64,000 nucleotides of DNA from Sphagnum compactum. Lineage: Eukaryota; Bryophyta; Sphagnopsida; Sphagnales. Position numbers and translations under genes: made by a program. Below, piece after piece: positions 36,198 to 47,700 of this stretch; position 1 is the first letter of the stretch, and every line of letters starts with the position of its first letter. Location: assembly GCA_965153455.1 (NCBI GenBank), contig OZ234497.1:1612001-1676000 (forward strand), in the 5' to 3' direction. The notes beneath the pieces are model-generated. The model worked only from the letters and a program-made list of their open reading frames with translations. It had not been told where the DNA came from and did no database searches.

Positions 36198-39100
36198 ATG
36201 ACCAAGTACGACCCTTCACAATTTCACCCTCGTAGTCTGAGGTGTGTTTTGAGCCTCGACAGCAAGCAAGCCCAGGCCGTTTGCGTGCTTTACAGCTTGC
36301 CAGGAAAGACAAAGGTAGAACAACATCTGGCAATTGTTGACCATTTTTTCGAAACACCTACCTTGAAGTCTGAAAAAAACCAGAAGGCACAAAATGACAA
36401 CGAAGACAAGCTCAACACGCTCCTTGAACGTGCTCAAAAGAAGATCGAAATACAAATTGCACAGTCGCAACAGATCTTTGAGCAGATCACCAACAAATTT
36501 CTGGAACGTATCACAGCAGCCCAACAGTTAGCCCCTACTGCCAATCATGACAATGAAGTTACAAAACAACTTGTTAAGGAGGTGGTGGAGGAGTCAGGGG
36601 GAAAGTGGGTGGACGTTGTGAAGAAAATGGGCAAACAAATGGATAACTTTGTCAGCCAAGGTGAGGCCAGGGAACGCGCCACACGCTCCTGCAACGCAGG
36701 TATCATATGATTTGACGAAACAGAAGGTGAGACAGCACAGCAACTTCTAGATAAAGTCAATAGTCAGGTTCTACAAGGACAGATGAAGCTAGCCATCAAG
36801 GCTGTGGCAGCAGTGCGCCAGCCCATCAGCAGGAGAGCTGAGACCAAACCTGGGACTGCGCACAAACGAGCTGTACTTGTTACTTTTGCTACAGCTGAGG
36901 ATAGAAAAGTTGTCTTTCAGAACCGTGTAATTTTGAAAGGTACCCACTGGGGCTTGGAAGAGGATTTGACCAAACAGCAGCAAGAGCAAAAGAGGGCATC
37001 ATGGCATCTATTTGAGAAGGCCAAAGCGGACAAGATGAAAGCTTACTAGCGTGGCGCAGACCTTTACATCAATGACACCAAAATCACAGCTCAGCACTAG
37101 GGGTGCTGGGACCAAAGAGCATTACGAGTCTCCCTGTGGAACATCCATGGGGGGACAAACACAAAGCTAAGTACCAGTTCACATATACAGAGATTGTTTG
37201 ATGAATCAGATGTTGTTGCACTAACTGAAACACACTTGTTCCCTGATGAAACACCACTGCATATGCCTGGTTTTTAGTGTTTACACAATCCACGCCCTGT
37301 AATTGACATGAACTCAGTTAGAGCAGTAGTGAAGCATAGTGGTGGTGTTGCAGTATTTATAAATGACTCCTGGTCAGACTGTGTATCCCTATGGAAACAG
37401 AGCACAGATGGCACCAGATTGTGGCTATAGTTCCAACGTTCGGGGGGTGCACCGTTGTTTTTGGCTATAGTGTATGCTCCACCCAAAGGGTCCCCATATG
37501 CTAATGAAGGTTTGTTTGATAACATTGCTGTAGAGGTCGGCATGATTCAAGACTTTGGGAGCAGTATTTTACTCACTGGTGATTTCAATGCAAGGACCAG
37601 TGCAGCTGACGACTATGTTGATTGTCGTTACTTTGCAGAGCACATGCCTAACACGCTGCCATTGGGGAATGACTTCCCGGAGGTTTTGCCTAAGCGACAC
37701 AACTCGGACAAGGGGGGGTTAAAAGGTTGGCACAATGAGTTCTTAGACCTTTGCAGCTCCTCGGGATTATTCATTCTCAATGGCAGGATCACAGGCGATG
37801 AATCAGGGGAATGCACTTGCCTTGCCAATGGCGGCTCCAGCCTTGTGGATTATATGGTCGCATCACCTGCTCTGTTCGATTGTGCCACATCACTTGTGGT
37901 ACATAAATGCCGTCTATTCTGTGGAAAAGGGGGTGATTCCGACCACAGGCCACTTTCACTCAACTTGCAATTACCTTGGCAACATGTGTCACCAACAATT
38001 TCAGACTCTCGTGCAGACATCCGTCGTTTCAAATATGATGCTAGCAAGTGCACACAGTATTGTCAACACCTGCAGCAACAGATTACCCAGTGCACAGCAC
38101 AAATGAGTGACACAAACAATGTTGACATGGCCGTGCAGTTGTTGCATGATTGCATTTGTAACGTCGCTGCGGCTGTGCATGGCTGCCTAGCGGCACGCAC
38201 AAGTACAACACAACATCGTCATCAACCATGGTTTAATACTGAATGTCGTAGCAAGCACAAGGAAGTATCTGCATATGCAAAGCTTCATCCTAACAGCCAT
38301 CTAACACGCGAATGGAAGAAGCAACTTAAATAGCTACTGCGTCGTAAAAAACGCACGTACAAGAAGCTGCAAAGGCGACAGTTGTGTGCACTAGCAAAGA
38401 GAGATCCAGCCAGCTTCTGGAGGCAATACTCCAAGACCAAGGAGCGATTCGTTGCTATCAGCAAAACAGACTTGGTTGCTGGCTTCTAGAATCTATTGGA
38501 AGGACAATGCCCCAGTAATACAGCTGGGGCACAGGGTAGCTCTACAGATCAGGTGGTCTTGAACTTGTCACACCCTTTTGCAAGTGATGCTTGCAGCACA
38601 CTAAACTGTGACATAACCTTAGATGAAATTGCGCAAGTGATGAGGAGACTCAAACGTAATAAGTCTGCTGGCTTAGATGGCATCAAAGCAGAGTTTCTGC
38701 TTGATGCTGGCGATATGTTGCATGTACCACTACAAATTGTATTCAACAAGTTGTTGCAACAAGGTTATACAGCAAGCTTGTCTACTGGAGTCATTCATGC
38801 ATTGCACAAGGGTGGTGATGCCTTGCAATTTGAAAACTACAAGGGAATCACAGTGGGTCCTGTATTAGCTAAGGTGTTTGCCATGATTCTTGAGGCACTT
38901 TTGAGCAGCTGGGCAGAAAAGAGGGGCCTACGTGCCAGGGGACAGGCTGGTTTTAGGAAAGATTTCTGCACCACGGATAACCTGTACATTTTGCGAACGC
39001 TCATTGAATAGAACATTCACAAACGCAAAAAGGTGTACTGTTGTTTTGTGGACTTCCGCAAAGCTTTTGATACAGTGCCCCGTGATCTGCTATGGCAAGT

Positions 39101-40573
39101 GCTAGATGAGATGGGAATTGTGGGTCGCTTCATGCAGTGTCTACAGAGCATGTATAGCCAGGATAGCGTCCGAGTTATGCATCCAACAGAAGGGCTATCA
39201 GCCCGGTTCCCATGTGGCATTGGGGTCAAACAAGGCTGTCCACTAAGTCCACTGCTTTTTGGACTCTACCTTGATGGACTTGAGAAACATCTAGATGCAC
39301 TTGAGGGCGACAACCCGCCACAGCTGGCAGACATAATAGTCAAATTATTACTGTATGCCAATGATCTGGCATTGATGTCAGAAACCCCACAAGGGTTGCA
39401 GAAACAAATAAATGTTTTGTCTGAGATTTGTGTTGACCGACAATTGGTCATCAATGTGAGCAAGACCAAGGTGGTGGTGTTTGAGAAACACCGCAGTGTA
39501 GCGCCAGAATTCACATACAGAGGGACAACCATTGAGCGGGTTCAATCATTCAGATACTTGGGCTTAGAGTTACATAGTACAAAAGGCATGGCAGTAGCCA
39601 TAGCCAAATTGACTGCTGCTGGGAAGAAGGCACTATTTGCATTATGCTGTAGATGCAATGATTTGAGCATAACAGATCCGGAAGTAATGTGTCAATTGTT
39701 CGACTCACTGGTATGCCCAGTACTGAGCTATGCATGCGAGGTGTGGACAGGTTGTACAGGGGCGAAATGGTTGCAACAAGCAGAACAAGTACATAGAATG
39801 TTCCTGAGAGGAATATTAGGGGTCAATAAAACAACAAGAACTTTTGTTGTGTTGGGGGAGTTTGGAAGGTATCCATTAGAATAGTTCTGGTGGCAACAAA
39901 CTCTCAAGTATTATGATAGGCTACGGAAATCCACAGCAGATCGTCTGTTGTACTCTGCCTACCAGACCCAGATCCAGAGGCTCAGCATGCTCAATGATAA
40001 CCAACAATGTTGGCTCCGGAACGTGCAATTGTGGCTAAAAGACCAAGGTGTTGAGGTTCTCATGCTAATATCAAGTGTGCTATAGCAAGTGCACAGGCTT
40101 TTTACCTAGAATCTACTTATGGTGAACAGGCCAGAACCAAAAGTAGTAGATTACGTACGTACCAGCTGATGAACACAAGCTGTACAATAGAATCTGGATA
40201 CTCATATGCACATCAGAGGTATTTGCAAGTGATCACAAATGTTCAGCTCAGGCAATCTTTGTCAAGGTTCAGGTGTTCAAACCATCGTTTGGAGGTAGAA
40301 TGTGGCAGGCATGCAAAGCCTGAGAGTGTCCCGAGGAGAGATAGGATTTGTCGTCTATGTTCCCTAGGAGCTGTTGAGGATGAAGACCACTTGTTGTTAG
40401 TGTGCCCAGCTCACCATGACATTCGTTGCAAGTTTAGTCAACAGTTAGGGAAACAATTGACACCGTGCAGCTTACTTCCTGAATTGATGCATTCGGCTAA
40501 TCAGAAAGCGGTAGCTTTGTACTTAGTTTCTTGCCTAGACAACAGGAGTGTTTTGCTCAAGTCAACTATGTAA
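36198..40573 (+). pseudogene. LINE polyprotein (endonuclease-reverse transcriptase), stop-interrupted
   Basis: One reading frame runs from ATG 36198 to about 40055 without a frameshift, broken by stops at 36708 (TGA) and 37047, 37098, 37275, 37428, 38331, 38487, 39009 and 39882 (all TAG). One frameshift near 40055-40070 moves the last part (to 40573) into another frame. The first ~280 codons are charged and ORF1-like, with no zinc knuckle seen. The endonuclease shows 'SLWNIHGG', 'LTGDFNA' and 'GDSDHRPLSL'. The reverse transcriptase shows 'NKSAGLDGIKAEFL', 'RGQAGFR', 'VDFRKAFDTVPR' and 'GVKQGCPLSPLLF', then YAND where active enzymes have YADD. The C-terminus has a zf-RVT-like finger (CRLC, then HLLLVC). 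The element cannot be autonomous now. Confidence 0.88.
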
Positions 40574-40643
40574 TTGTTGTCAAATGGATCTCTCTGGTCC
40601 GGGTATTGACGTTAAATTAAAAGAAAGAAAAGAAAGAAAGAAA

Positions 40644-41341
40644 GTTCCAAAAGCCTCAAAGAATCAAAAGTTTTCATGAAAGAACCATCCGCCAATTCTT
40701 CGGCTTTTGAAAATCGCAGTTGTCTACTAAAACAAGGTTTTTTAAAGTTTAGAACCGGAGGCTAGGAAGTTCAAATAAACCCTAATTCATTGCGGTTTGC
40801 CCGACTGAATCACGCCCGCGCCAAGGCTGTTGCAGTCTGCTTTTCTGGCTGCATAAGTCTCATGTGTGCGCAAGTCTTGAGGCTTCTGATGGTAATGTAC
40901 CTTAACACCTTAAAAGGCTTTTGAGCTTGTTTGTCATCTAGTTCCTTCCTGAACCTTCCTAGTATTCACAATCTTTGCAGTGGACACAATTGCCCCAGAC
41001 AGGAGACTCACAGGAGTTTTGTGACCAAAATCTTATTGGACAAAATGTACTGGCTTCTTTTCTTTTGGTTGTGCCTAGTTAAACTTGTGACAGGGGTGGT
41101 AGTGGTGATGGTGGTTAGGATGCACTAATGAATGCCAGATTTTAATAAGCTAATGAAGTCCTTCAACAAGCATTTTGAAAGAGAGCTTGGTGTCAGTTTC
41201 TTTCATTCCTTTTTTTGTCAAGAGTTGCAGTTCGTTGATCATCAATTTTGCACAGATTCTTGCGCAGAAATAAAATATAGGGTTTTTTTTAACCTAACAT
41301 TTTCCATTGGGGACATTTTCTTTTGGTGATGATGGTGGCAG
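40644..41341 (+). promoter_or_regulatory. Former upstream/leader region of the decarboxylase pseudogene
   Basis: Mixed-composition DNA between the LINE tail and the first recognisable decarboxylase codons. The exon at 41342 starts in phase 2, so at least one earlier coding exon should lie upstream, but I could not identify it. The LINE may have inserted into this upstream region. Confidence 0.35.
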
Positions 41342-42415
41342 GGGAAGAGAAGCATTGGGAGGATCCAGATTGAGCAAGCCCTTGGATGTGGAAGAATGGT
41401 GGATTTTATTGAAGATTACCACCATGACATTGAGGGCTTTCCTGTGCACAGCCAAGAGAAGGTTAATTTTCCTTCAGTTTTGTCTGGTCATGATGAATTT
41501 GTTTAAACTTGCAGCTGTTGTAAACATAGGCATTGTTGAATTCCTCAAATGTGTTAATTCTCCACAAGTTTACATGTGCCTGACCTAGAGGAGGGATTTG
41601 ATGCTTTCACCTCCCTTGCTTTTCCCTTTCTCATGAGATTTTTTTGTTCATACAGCCTGGTTATTTGCAGCCATTATTGCCAGATACTGCACCAACAGAG
41701 CCGGAGATGGTCAAAGATGTCTTTGCTGGTAAAGCTTCTTTATAGCCCAGCTAAATCCTGACCTTTTTTGCTTGGGAAGAGCACAATTGCCCTGCTGGTA
41801 TGATATCCTCTTCTTCATTTGTGCAGATGTATGGAACAAAATCTTGCCTGGTAGCACACACTGGCAAAGTCCCAAGTTTTTCAGCTACTATCCATTCAAT
41901 GTGAGCACAGCTGGAATCTTAGGGGAGATTTTCAGTGGGGGCGTCAACATCACAGGGTTTAGCTGGATCACATCCCCAGTGGTGACTGAACTGGAAATAA
42001 TTGTATTGGATGGCTTGGAAAACTCCTGCATCTCCCAGAGGAATTTCTTTTGTCTGGCAATGCCACATGCACCATTTGTATACTTAAGTGGATTTCAATG
42101 TCATACAACAGTATCCAGTACCTGCAGATTTTCTTCATTTTTCTCCTGCAGTTTGTGGGGCTTTGAGGTAGATTCTCCAGCCAATTTTGTGGTTATTTTC
42201 CCCTAAGAGCTCTTGAATCTTGAATTGCAGGAAAGGGTGGGGGTCTAATTCAAGGCACCTCTAGCGAGGCAGTTTTGGTAGCAATCTTTGCAGCACGCAA
42301 GTGTGTTTTGAAAAAAGTTTGTACTTCGCAGGGTATGTCAGAGGCAGAAACATTGACTAAGCTTGTGGTCTACACTTCGGATCAAGCACAGTCTTGTGTT
42401 CTCAGAGCATGTCAG
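41342..42415 (+). pseudogene. Truncated aromatic-L-amino-acid/tyrosine decarboxylase pseudogene
   Basis: Exons 41342-41461, 41656-41728, 41827-42056 and 42231-42415 encode the N-terminal third of a group II PLP decarboxylase: 'KPLDVEE', 'MVDFIEDYHHDIEGFPV', 'PGYLQPLLPD', 'ILPGSTHWQSPKFFSYYP', 'GFSWITSPVVTELE', 'GGGLIQGTSSEAVL' and 'LVVYTSDQ'. The intact family (about 500 aa) makes aromatic amines or acetaldehydes. Damage: a deletion with frame change joins 'DVEE' to 'MVDF' near 41391-41396; one base is missing near 42011, where 'LDW' is expected; the intron after 42056 begins with GC, not GT; and the PLP-stacking His of the 'DQ(A/T)HS' motif is Gln. No exon with the PLP-binding lysine is seen downstream. 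Confidence 0.85.
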
Positions 42416-44413
42416 GTACTGAATCTCCAAGCCAATGAGATATTGTGAGATTGGGTGGTTTGAATTTAATTTCTTAGATATTTTGAATGAACAAGAGTTT
42501 TCATTTAGAATTCAATCCAATGTGTAGTATCATGGCAAGTTCAACATTTTGGTCTGAAATAATTATTTTATTTTGAAATTTTCATTTTAAAAAAAAATTA
42601 AGAATATGCTATATGATTATTTAAATCCCTTCACCAAATTGTGTTCTTCGATTTTTTGGGGGAAAATTTTAACATTTTTAAAAATAATATAATTAATGGG
42701 GAACTTGCCATGACAAGGTTCTTATGTGGGAAAGAAGGAGGCTATAACAATTTCACAATAATTCACTATTTCATTACTTTCAATAAATATGTTGATGATT
42801 TTATTTTCAAGAAGAAAGCTTTCATTATTTAACAAACAAAATGCAACTCTACTTTTTACATACATTTTTACAATAACAATTATTTCATTGACAAACAATC
42901 CTAATTAATTGAAATACATAGCTACACCAACATGAAAAATAAATTGATATGGTAGATCAAATCTCTTTGTACATTTCTCAATTAGTTATTACAATCTTTT
43001 CTCGACATCAATGGTACCTTCAGTATTCAAAGAAATCTCAAATTAAATCACAATTATATTCAAATAGGGATGTTGTTTGACATTAGCACTAAACACTATT
43101 ACACTCCTACACTTCTCCCTTCATGTAATGCATAACCCAGTTTCCTTAGAGTTTTCAACAAATTGAGTCTTCCCTTGAATATGAATTTCTCACAAACCCA
43201 ACATTTTTATAACTCAATAGTTTTGATGCCTTTTAAAAATCAACCTTTTTGTCTCATAAAGTTTTTCATCACTTCTACCAAGTATCACAAGTTTTATTCA
43301 TGTTGTGATCCTACTTGATTTAAACCTATGGACTGCAATGTGCAAAAGAAAAATTCAAAAGTCCACCAAAACAAAAACATTCAAACATTCTTCCGTGGGG
43401 CAAAAAAATAATAAATAATTACATTTGTACTTAAGTTTAACAACTTCTATAGAAAAACAAGGTGTTTAGCTTATCAGAAAGGTGTCTCTTTTATCTTTTT
43501 AGTGGAGGTAGGCCTGAGGGCTCAAAACGCAATCTGAAATTTCAAAGCGCCATGTGGTCACAAGCACCCTCACAATAAATTTATTTTTCTTGTCAAAACT
43601 ATATGTAATTACTTGTAGTTGAGCAACCTTGGTGGCTTAACTTCAGATGAATTCGTAGCTTATTGATGTAAATGGTAGCTTTTCATAGACAAGCAAAGGC
43701 ATTAGGAAGATGAGATGTTGATGTAGTGTGGGTTGCTATGTTTAGGCAATAAGAAGGATGAATATGGGTGCTTGCTTTTCAAGGTGAATACAGTATGCAC
43801 CTATATGGCACAGTAATAGTTTTTGCACATTATCACAAGCTAGAACATCTTGTGTGAAATAATCACAAGGTTTTTCCTTTGTTCTCCTTTTCCTAAAGCC
43901 ATATTTATGCAAAAGGATAGAACTAACAATGTCATTCTTCCTACGTTTGCTAACGATGGATATTTGTTGATAGGAGAGACGTGAGGACATAAGGTTAATG
44001 GATAGTCATAGATACTTGAAACTACTAGGTGTCTGAATGTTGAAAATTTCAGTTTTTTGAAGGTAGTGAAAAATCTAATACCCTCACAACATGGATACAT
44101 CTCAATGCTCTAAATGCTAAAATCAGGTGAAAACAATTTGGCAAAACAAAGTAGGCTTAAGAAATGTGTGGCTTTCACTATGCTCAACCTATATTGGTTA
44201 TGTGGTGGGCATGAACACATGTCTGTCACCAAGGATCTAAACATGGATGGCGTGTGAATGGTTGGATCCACAGATGCTAGACATTTGGTTAGTTGATGCC
44301 CCTATGAAGAATAATGCAAAGGATGCAATGAAGGCAAGACTTTTTCTTCTGTGGTTTGAAAATCAAAACATATGACTTCAACATTTACATATTATATTGT
44401 TCGTTTTCAAATA
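42416..44413. other. AT-rich DNA downstream of the pseudogene
   Basis: No further decarboxylase exon was found. Small open frames (42641-42832, 43742-43990, 43840-44100) have no recognisable domain. Confidence 0.5.
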
Positions 44414-44767
44414 CTAATACTTTTTGTATGATGTAGGTTTTCCTTTAAAGTTATTATAGCCTATACTAGAGGTACTATCAAAATATTGAATGTAATGGTT
44501 TTCCATTCTATCAACCTTGTATTTATGCATATTTGAATACAAAATAACCAACTTAAATGTTAGATTGATTGTTTTGTTCATATCAATGTCATGTTTCATT
44601 TTCTTGGGTGATCTACGCATATGTTGTTTGAACCGTTTGTATGGATCGATACTCTGCGCAATGTATACTTTATTATTGTTCTCACATCTAATGCTATACA
44701 CAAAATGTTCTTTTATGTTGTAAAGAGTTTCTCCCTTTTTGTAAGTAGATTGCGTTTCTGGACAACA
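44414..44767 (-). pseudogene. GIY-YIG nuclease-like fragment
   Basis: The frame is open from the stop upstream of 44767 down to the stop at 44414. It reads 'FVYSIRC' followed by 'NNKVYIAQSIDPYKRFKQHM', then 'FKLVILYSNMHKYKVDRMENHYIQYF'. This matches the GIY-YIG fold: first strand 'xVYSI', second 'VYIGQS' (here YIA), the Arg of 'YKRFKQH', and a Glu in 'RMENHYI' at the position of the metal-binding acid. The Gly of YIG is Ala, and there is no ATG in the frame, so I call it a decayed copy. Such domains occur in homing endonucleases, giant-virus and phage genes, and Penelope elements. Its origin here is unknown. Confidence 0.55.
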
Positions 44768-47700
44768 TTATTTGCAATTAGATTTTTTAGTCATGCACTC
44801 CTCCATTTAATTCCATCACCAAACCTTTCCATCAAACTTCACCATTGTTAAAGAAAGACATCTTTTTATTTCCTTAATTATTTATTCTTGTTTTTTTATT
44901 TCACCTCCAAACCCTTCCATTGAGCTTTATCATCATCAAAAAAATCAAGAGCATAAAAATAAAACATTATTTTGACTACCACCATGAATTAAAACACACA
45001 ATGCAACATCATCCATTTCTTCAACATCATAAACCTGCAACGAACAAAAATACATTCCTAGCCACTAAAGAAAGAAAAAATAAACCTACAACAAACAAAA
45101 ATACATTTTTAACCACGAAACAGATATAAATATGAGCATCAACCACCTATTTTTTTGTTTCTTTCACCTTTTGTTGGTTTGATCCATTTCATTAACTCGT
45201 CATTCAGGTAAAAAAATCATTAGACTTCCTTTCATCTCACATTTGTACATTATTTGTGCATTTTGATTTCTTTTGAATAGAAGGAAATTTGTATGTGCCC
45301 CCTTTTCCCCGGGCCTTTTGGTGAAGGCCAAAATGTGAACCAAAACTATTCATCGCATATTTGTGGGAACTCATTTGGTTTTGCAAGGTTATTCACTTTT
45401 GAACTTCACTTGTTCAATGTTTCAATCTACATTTTTTCAATACTTATCCAAATGATTTTTATTTTTTATTTTTTCTGGTAAATTTCTTCTCTACTTTCTT
45501 CTATTTGTGCAAATTTCAATAATAATCACTCTTCATGGATTGAAAGAAAAAATAATGCAAGTTTGATGCGTGATTTGGTTTGATGTTAATATGTTTATCA
45601 ATAATCATTTTATTTTTCTCTTTTCTTTTGTTTCCATGGCAACTCCTTGTGTTGTGAATCTTACTTATGTATTAGTTGGAATTCTCTCGATGGCAAACTA
45701 GTAGTTGTGACTCCTTTGTTTGGTTGGAAATCGATTCACTATTATGAGTAGTAGGTTGCTTGTGTTCAAAGATCTTTGAACTTTTTCTCTTTCTATTTAA
45801 TGAGATAGTGTAAGTGTTGTCTTTTTTTTTTGGCGAAGTACTATGGTGAGGTGATGTAATCATTTTTGTCAATGAAATATTGGTGTATTTTTCTCCTTTT
45901 TTTGTTTTCAAGACTATTTTCTATTTGAAATATTGGTTATTGGATAAAACATTTAAATTTTTTGGTAGATTTTTTTTGGTTGCATATAGATTTCTGGTGC
46001 TGAATTTGGTTATGAATTCGATGTAAATATCATAATCTTGTAAGTTCTTAATGTTATTCTGGAAGTATTATTGTTCACACGAACGGTGTATTTTTTTAAT
46101 ATCTATTTTTTTATTATAACTATGTGTGTATTTGTTGCAAATTTTTATAAAATTTAGAAGAAAAATTATTAAGATATATTTTGATAGTATAGTACATCAA
46201 AAGCTTCAAGCTTTCATCAATAGCAACTTTAATCTTCGTTGTTTCCACTATTTTTTCAATTCGACATTAAAAAATAGTTTTGTCCAAAAATGTTTGGGGA
46301 CGAATTATTCTTAGATTTTGATGACATTAATGTTGAAAGTTGTTGTCACATCATAGACATATCATTCAAAGTTTTTACATGAGAATATTTACTTCTTGAA
46401 CGAATTTTCACCTTCTTAGGATTACACACCTTGGTCCCATTAGGTAAAGCTAAATTAAGGTCCATTTATATCCCCCCCCTTTCCCCACTAAGTGAAGCCC
46501 TCCAAGTGACTAGCAACGGATACTATATTCTCGCAATTTCCAATTTTTGGGCACTTGAAAACACAAAACAACATTTCGTTTGTGAGATACCATTTAATTA
46601 TCTAATCTCCCCATGTCCCCTACTCGATCTAGATCTCCAAACACTCGTGGATTCCCATTGCATGAATGCTTTAATCCATGTGTCAATATGAAGCAATGGA
46701 AATCAACAATGTTTACATGAAGCGTTTCCATTGGTCAAACATCGAGGTTCTAATATTGTTTGCAAATAAAATCCACTTTTAGACCTTTTGTACTAAAAAA
46801 ATAGAGATAGAAATGGAGCCATCAATTTTTATTTTTATTTTGAAAATTAAGTGGGTTGTTAAGGAATTCTATGAAAATCTTTGGCAAATGGGCAACACAT
46901 TTATTGTCAATTTGCTTGCACATGCATAATTTACGACCTTTAATGGCGAGAAAGTTTATAAAACAAAAGATTAAATGAAAAATTTGGTCATGTGTATCTT
47001 GTATTTTTCCATAATTTGTTGGTTAAGCACTACACATAAATTTATAATGAAAAAGGTTTCGTTGGTTTAAGATTATTAAAAAAAATAATTCGTCATAAAT
47101 TTGGAAATTTTGCCTTTACATGAAAAAAATTTCCTCTCAAAAAAAACCTTCATCTTTAAAGACCAAATGTTTACCCATTCCCATTAGCCAAAGGAAATCA
47201 TAAGCAAATTTGGATTTTGCATTGCTTCACACTATTATTAATGATGGTTAAATTATTTTGTGTGAACATAATAGTTTTGTTGTATTCAATATTATTTTTT
47301 CAAAAAATAAAAGTTTATAAATTTCACTAGATGTCATTATGCTCCATTAATAATTTTTTACATTCTTGATTTGCTAGGCAAAATGCCAACAAAAGTTTGA
47401 TTCATTAGAGAAGTTCACAATAAAATACAAATAGACAAAAGAATTTTCTGAAAAGGTGTAAAATACAAGTAGACAAAAAACATTGAAAGGGTGCAAGTCA
47501 AAAAACAAAATACAAATAAACAAAAGAACAAAAAAATGAGTTTGAAATGGAATTTGATTTATGACAAATTATAATCTGAAATGATTCTAGAATTATCACA
47601 ATGATGATCACCAAAATCCCATCCTACATAAACTAGTTCCAATGAAACATCATAACAAGAATAATACAATGTGAGTAATGACAAAGTCTTAGACACCAAT

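Larger units (their letters stand above)
35770..40643 (+). mobile_element. Nearly full-length LINE retrotransposon, inactivated
   Basis: It has a GC-rich 5' leader from about 35770 that includes a 39-bp tandem repeat, a poly-T tract (about 36147-36170), a coding region from 36198, and a 3' tail of AAAG repeats (about 40619-40643). The order of endonuclease, reverse transcriptase and Cys/His finger identifies a non-LTR retrotransposon. Both boundaries are approximate; I could not find a convincing target-site duplication. Confidence 0.85.

Noticed and set aside
36198-39884. Reassigned TAG codon (TAG read as Gln) in the LINE
   Set aside because: Ordinary CAG codons remain in the same frame, one stop is TGA, and neighbouring genes use standard stops, including TAG. 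Mutation is the simpler explanation.
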